From NCBI RefSeq assembly GCF_030272615.1, contig NC_081415.1:106867254-106931253 (forward strand): 64,000 nucleotides of DNA, given 5' to 3'. Position 1 is the first letter of the stretch. Each line of letters begins with the position of its first letter. The translations under genes and the position numbers were made by a program. Below, one piece after another: positions 61,938 through 64,000 of the stretch. The notes beneath the pieces were generated by a model. That model saw only the letters and a program-made list of their open reading frames with translations, was not told the DNA's origin and did no database searches. Source of the stretch: Cryptomeria japonica (Eukaryota; Streptophyta; Pinopsida; Cupressales; Cupressaceae).

Positions 61938-63957
61938 ACCCAGGAGGAGGGAGATTCCAGTTGACTGAGATCCACCTTCTTTGGGTCACATAAAGGACTT
62001 GATGAGGTCCAACCCTCCTTACTTTGATGGTATGGGTACCGGTCTCGAGGTAGAGACCTGACTTATCAGTTTGGATTGGTGTTTCGCTATGTTCCCATAC
62101 AGTAGCAACACCAAGGCGAGATGTGCCATTATGCATCTTGATAGTTTTGCTTCGATCTGGTGGAGACTAGAGGAGGAGAAGATCGATGTGTGCATTAACA
62201 CCATAACATGGGAGCTATTTTTGGAGAGATTCAGGGCATGATTTTTCTCACCCCAGTGGAGGTAGACTTGGGCAGATGAGTTCTACGCCTTGCATCAGTA
62301 TGGTATGATAGTAGACCAGTATAAGCATAGGTTCTATGAGCTCAAACAGTATGTCGGGATTGGTAATGATGAGGCTATGCTTGTTCAACACTTCTTGAGG
62401 GGTTTGAATGACCGTATCAGTGGTAATGTGAGGGTGTTTGAGCCACCTTCAGTTGAGATAGCCATGACGAAAGCCAGATTGGTTGAGTTGAACCTTAGCC
62501 GTGCACTTGGTGGTCAATCAGGTGTATAGATGGGGAGTGCAACTTCCAGTGGGAATAAAGTTCGGGGAAATCAGTCCCAATCAGTTGCATCATTTAGGAC
62601 TCCTTAGGCACCCGCTAAGGGTGGACAACAGTAGTAGTGACAACCATCAAAACCGAAATAATTCCAGGGCTAGCAAGGTGGCAACTCTCAATATAGGAAG
62701 AACAGGAACTAGCAGAGGGGCAAATAGGGCCCTTCAGGGCAGTCCTCATAGAGTGCATCTCACATCCCTAGCTAGGGAAGTTTCCTGTAGTCTAGTGGGC
62801 TAACAGGTAATAAAGGACTAGGTAGAGGATCTTGCTTCTCTTGTGGGAAGTTTGGCCACATATCCATGTAGTGCCCTTAGTGTTTCCACCATACAGGTTG
62901 TTAGAGGCCAACAACATCAAAGCCTATAGTGGGAGATGCAAGGAGATCCCATAGAGTGTTTGCAGCGGTGGATGACTGCTAAGCTGATCATTAGGGTACA
63001 ATTATTAAGGCAACAGGTATGTTGCATGGAATCCCTATCTTTGTACTTTTTGATTCCGATGCTTCGGATTCTTTCATTTCTTTGTCCATTGTGGAGCAGT
63101 GCGGACTCGCGTCTGCTAAGCAGGTGGATAGGTGGCAAGTAGAGCTGGCTATAGGTGTCTGTGTTTCTATAGATGCCTTTATTCCCAGTTGTGACTTGGA
63201 CCTAGGAACCATAGTTACCTTAGTTGACCTTCGAGTCATTCCTTTGGGTTCTTATGGAGTTGTGTTGGGGATGGATTGGCTTTCATTTCAGAGTGCTCGC
63301 GTAGATTGTCATAAGAAGACAGTGGAGTGTTTAGATGACCTTGGCAAAGAAGTGGAGATTGTTGGAGTTCATAGACCGATATCCCTACGTATGATTTCCT
63401 CTATGCAACTTAAGTGGTGCATGCGTAGAGGGTGTCATCTTTATGCAGTTACTCTTGAGGATGTGGATGAGTCAGAGAGTTGAGAAATCACTCTTGATAG
63501 TCACCCTATTCTTCAAGAGTATGCTGATATATTTCCATTGGATATTCCTGGTATGCCTCCAAAGTGAGACATAGACTTTCACATTGACTTGGTTCCTAGT
63601 GCAGAACCTATTTCAAGAGCTCCATATCGGATGACTACTCAAGAGTTGAGTGAGTTGAATTTGTAGATAGAGGAATTGTTGGCCAAGGGATTCATTTGTC
63701 CTAGTGTTTCCCCTTGGGGTGCGCCTGTTATCTTCGTTAAGAAGAAATATGGTTCTCTTCAGTTATGCATTGATTACCGACAACTGAATAAGGTGACCAT
63801 TTGGAATCGATATCCATTGCCTCATATAGATGATCTTTTTGATCAGGTAAAGGGAACCAAGGTGTTCTCTAAGATTGACCTGAAATCTAGATACCATCAG
63901 TTGCACATTCAAGATGCAGACATTTATCAGACAACGTTTCATACTCGTTATGGTCAC
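61581..63957 (+). pseudogene. Ty3/gypsy gag-pol, decayed and truncated by the window edge
   Basis: Gag starts at ATG 61581 (MARKARGGGHMSG) and is interrupted by stops, a (GA)n expansion and frameshifts. The retrotrans_gag core reads SNPPYFDGMGTG..., WWRLEEEKID and QYKHRFYELKQYVGIGNDEA to about 62.5 kb. The zinc knuckle is CFSCGKFGHISM then a stop where CP follows (about 62832). The protease box reads FVLFDSDASDSFIS (about 63040), with Asp where DSGA needs Gly, so it is probably dead. The RT begins near 63.6 kb: [20 protein letters not shown] (63718), [12 protein letters not shown] and [20 protein letters not shown] with Arg for the usual Gly. The YVDD box, RNase H and integrase lie past the window. 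Many stops (e.g. 63481, 63566, 63664) make it non-functional. Confidence 0.9.
61866..61935. repeat. (GA)n microsatellite inside the gag region
   Basis: About 70 bases of nearly pure GA, translated in frame as Arg-Glu repeats within the gag frame. It marks expansion after the element lost function. Confidence 0.9.
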
Positions 63958-64000
63958 TATAAGTTCACAGTGGTGCCATTTGGGTTGACGAACATGCCTT

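Overview
The window looks like nuclear DNA from a plant with a large, repeat-rich genome. A gymnosperm is most likely and a fern is possible. The reasons are very low gene density, AT-rich sequence, one host gene stretched over about 15 kb by long introns, and layers of decayed retroelements (LINE, Ty3/gypsy, a probable copia-type LTR), DNA transposons, a MITE family, satellites and long CT/TA microsatellites. I see no rRNA, tRNA, CRISPR array or bacterial-type operon.

Layout. 1-840: a palindromic minisatellite built on a CCCCTTAGGAC / CATATG core. 840-5.4 kb: AT-rich DNA, a short degenerate repeat and one unidentified broken coding fragment. 5.4-20.8 kb: the one apparently intact host gene, on the minus strand. 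It has eight exons for a tryptophan/tyrosine-permease-family transporter, assembled here from splice sites and phase. Its 7.1-kb sixth intron carries a 5'-truncated LINE. 21-25.5 kb: purine-rich, TATATG and CT microsatellites mixed with a second block of the CCCCTTAGGAC satellite. 26-28.7 kb: a broken gene with SDNC and HGKG motifs, probably a DDE-type transposase I cannot place in a named family. 30-33 kb: a hAT transposase pseudogene with very few lesions. 34.2-38.2 kb: an unrecognised coding region of about 1,340 codons facing the hAT gene tail to tail. 38.5-40 kb: tandem repeats, followed by two more broken unknown ORFs (40.6-42.5 kb). 43-47.5 kb: a cluster of TCGCC motifs, minisatellites, a perfect 78-bp palindrome, and a multi-exon pseudogene with a Cys-pair cluster. 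49.7-50.9 kb: a LINE 3' end, cut by an LTR of TG...CA form (50.9-52.4 kb) followed by a degenerate tRNA-Met primer site. 52.6-54.4 kb: a broken gag-like or transposon-associated gene. 55.0-56.0 kb: three copies of a small inverted-repeat element. 57.7-64 kb: the long 5' LTR, primer site, gag, protease and start of the reverse transcriptase of a decayed Ty3/gypsy element that runs off the window.

Working together: only the transporter looks functional. It probably moves aromatic amino acids across an organelle membrane, by family analogy and a plausible transit peptide. Everything else is mobile-element debris. The best candidates for something undescribed are the SDNC/HGKG transposase at 26-28.7 kb, the giant ORF at 34-38 kb with its convergent hAT partner, the MITE family at 55 kb, and the GGTAG/CTACC array inside the gypsy LTR.
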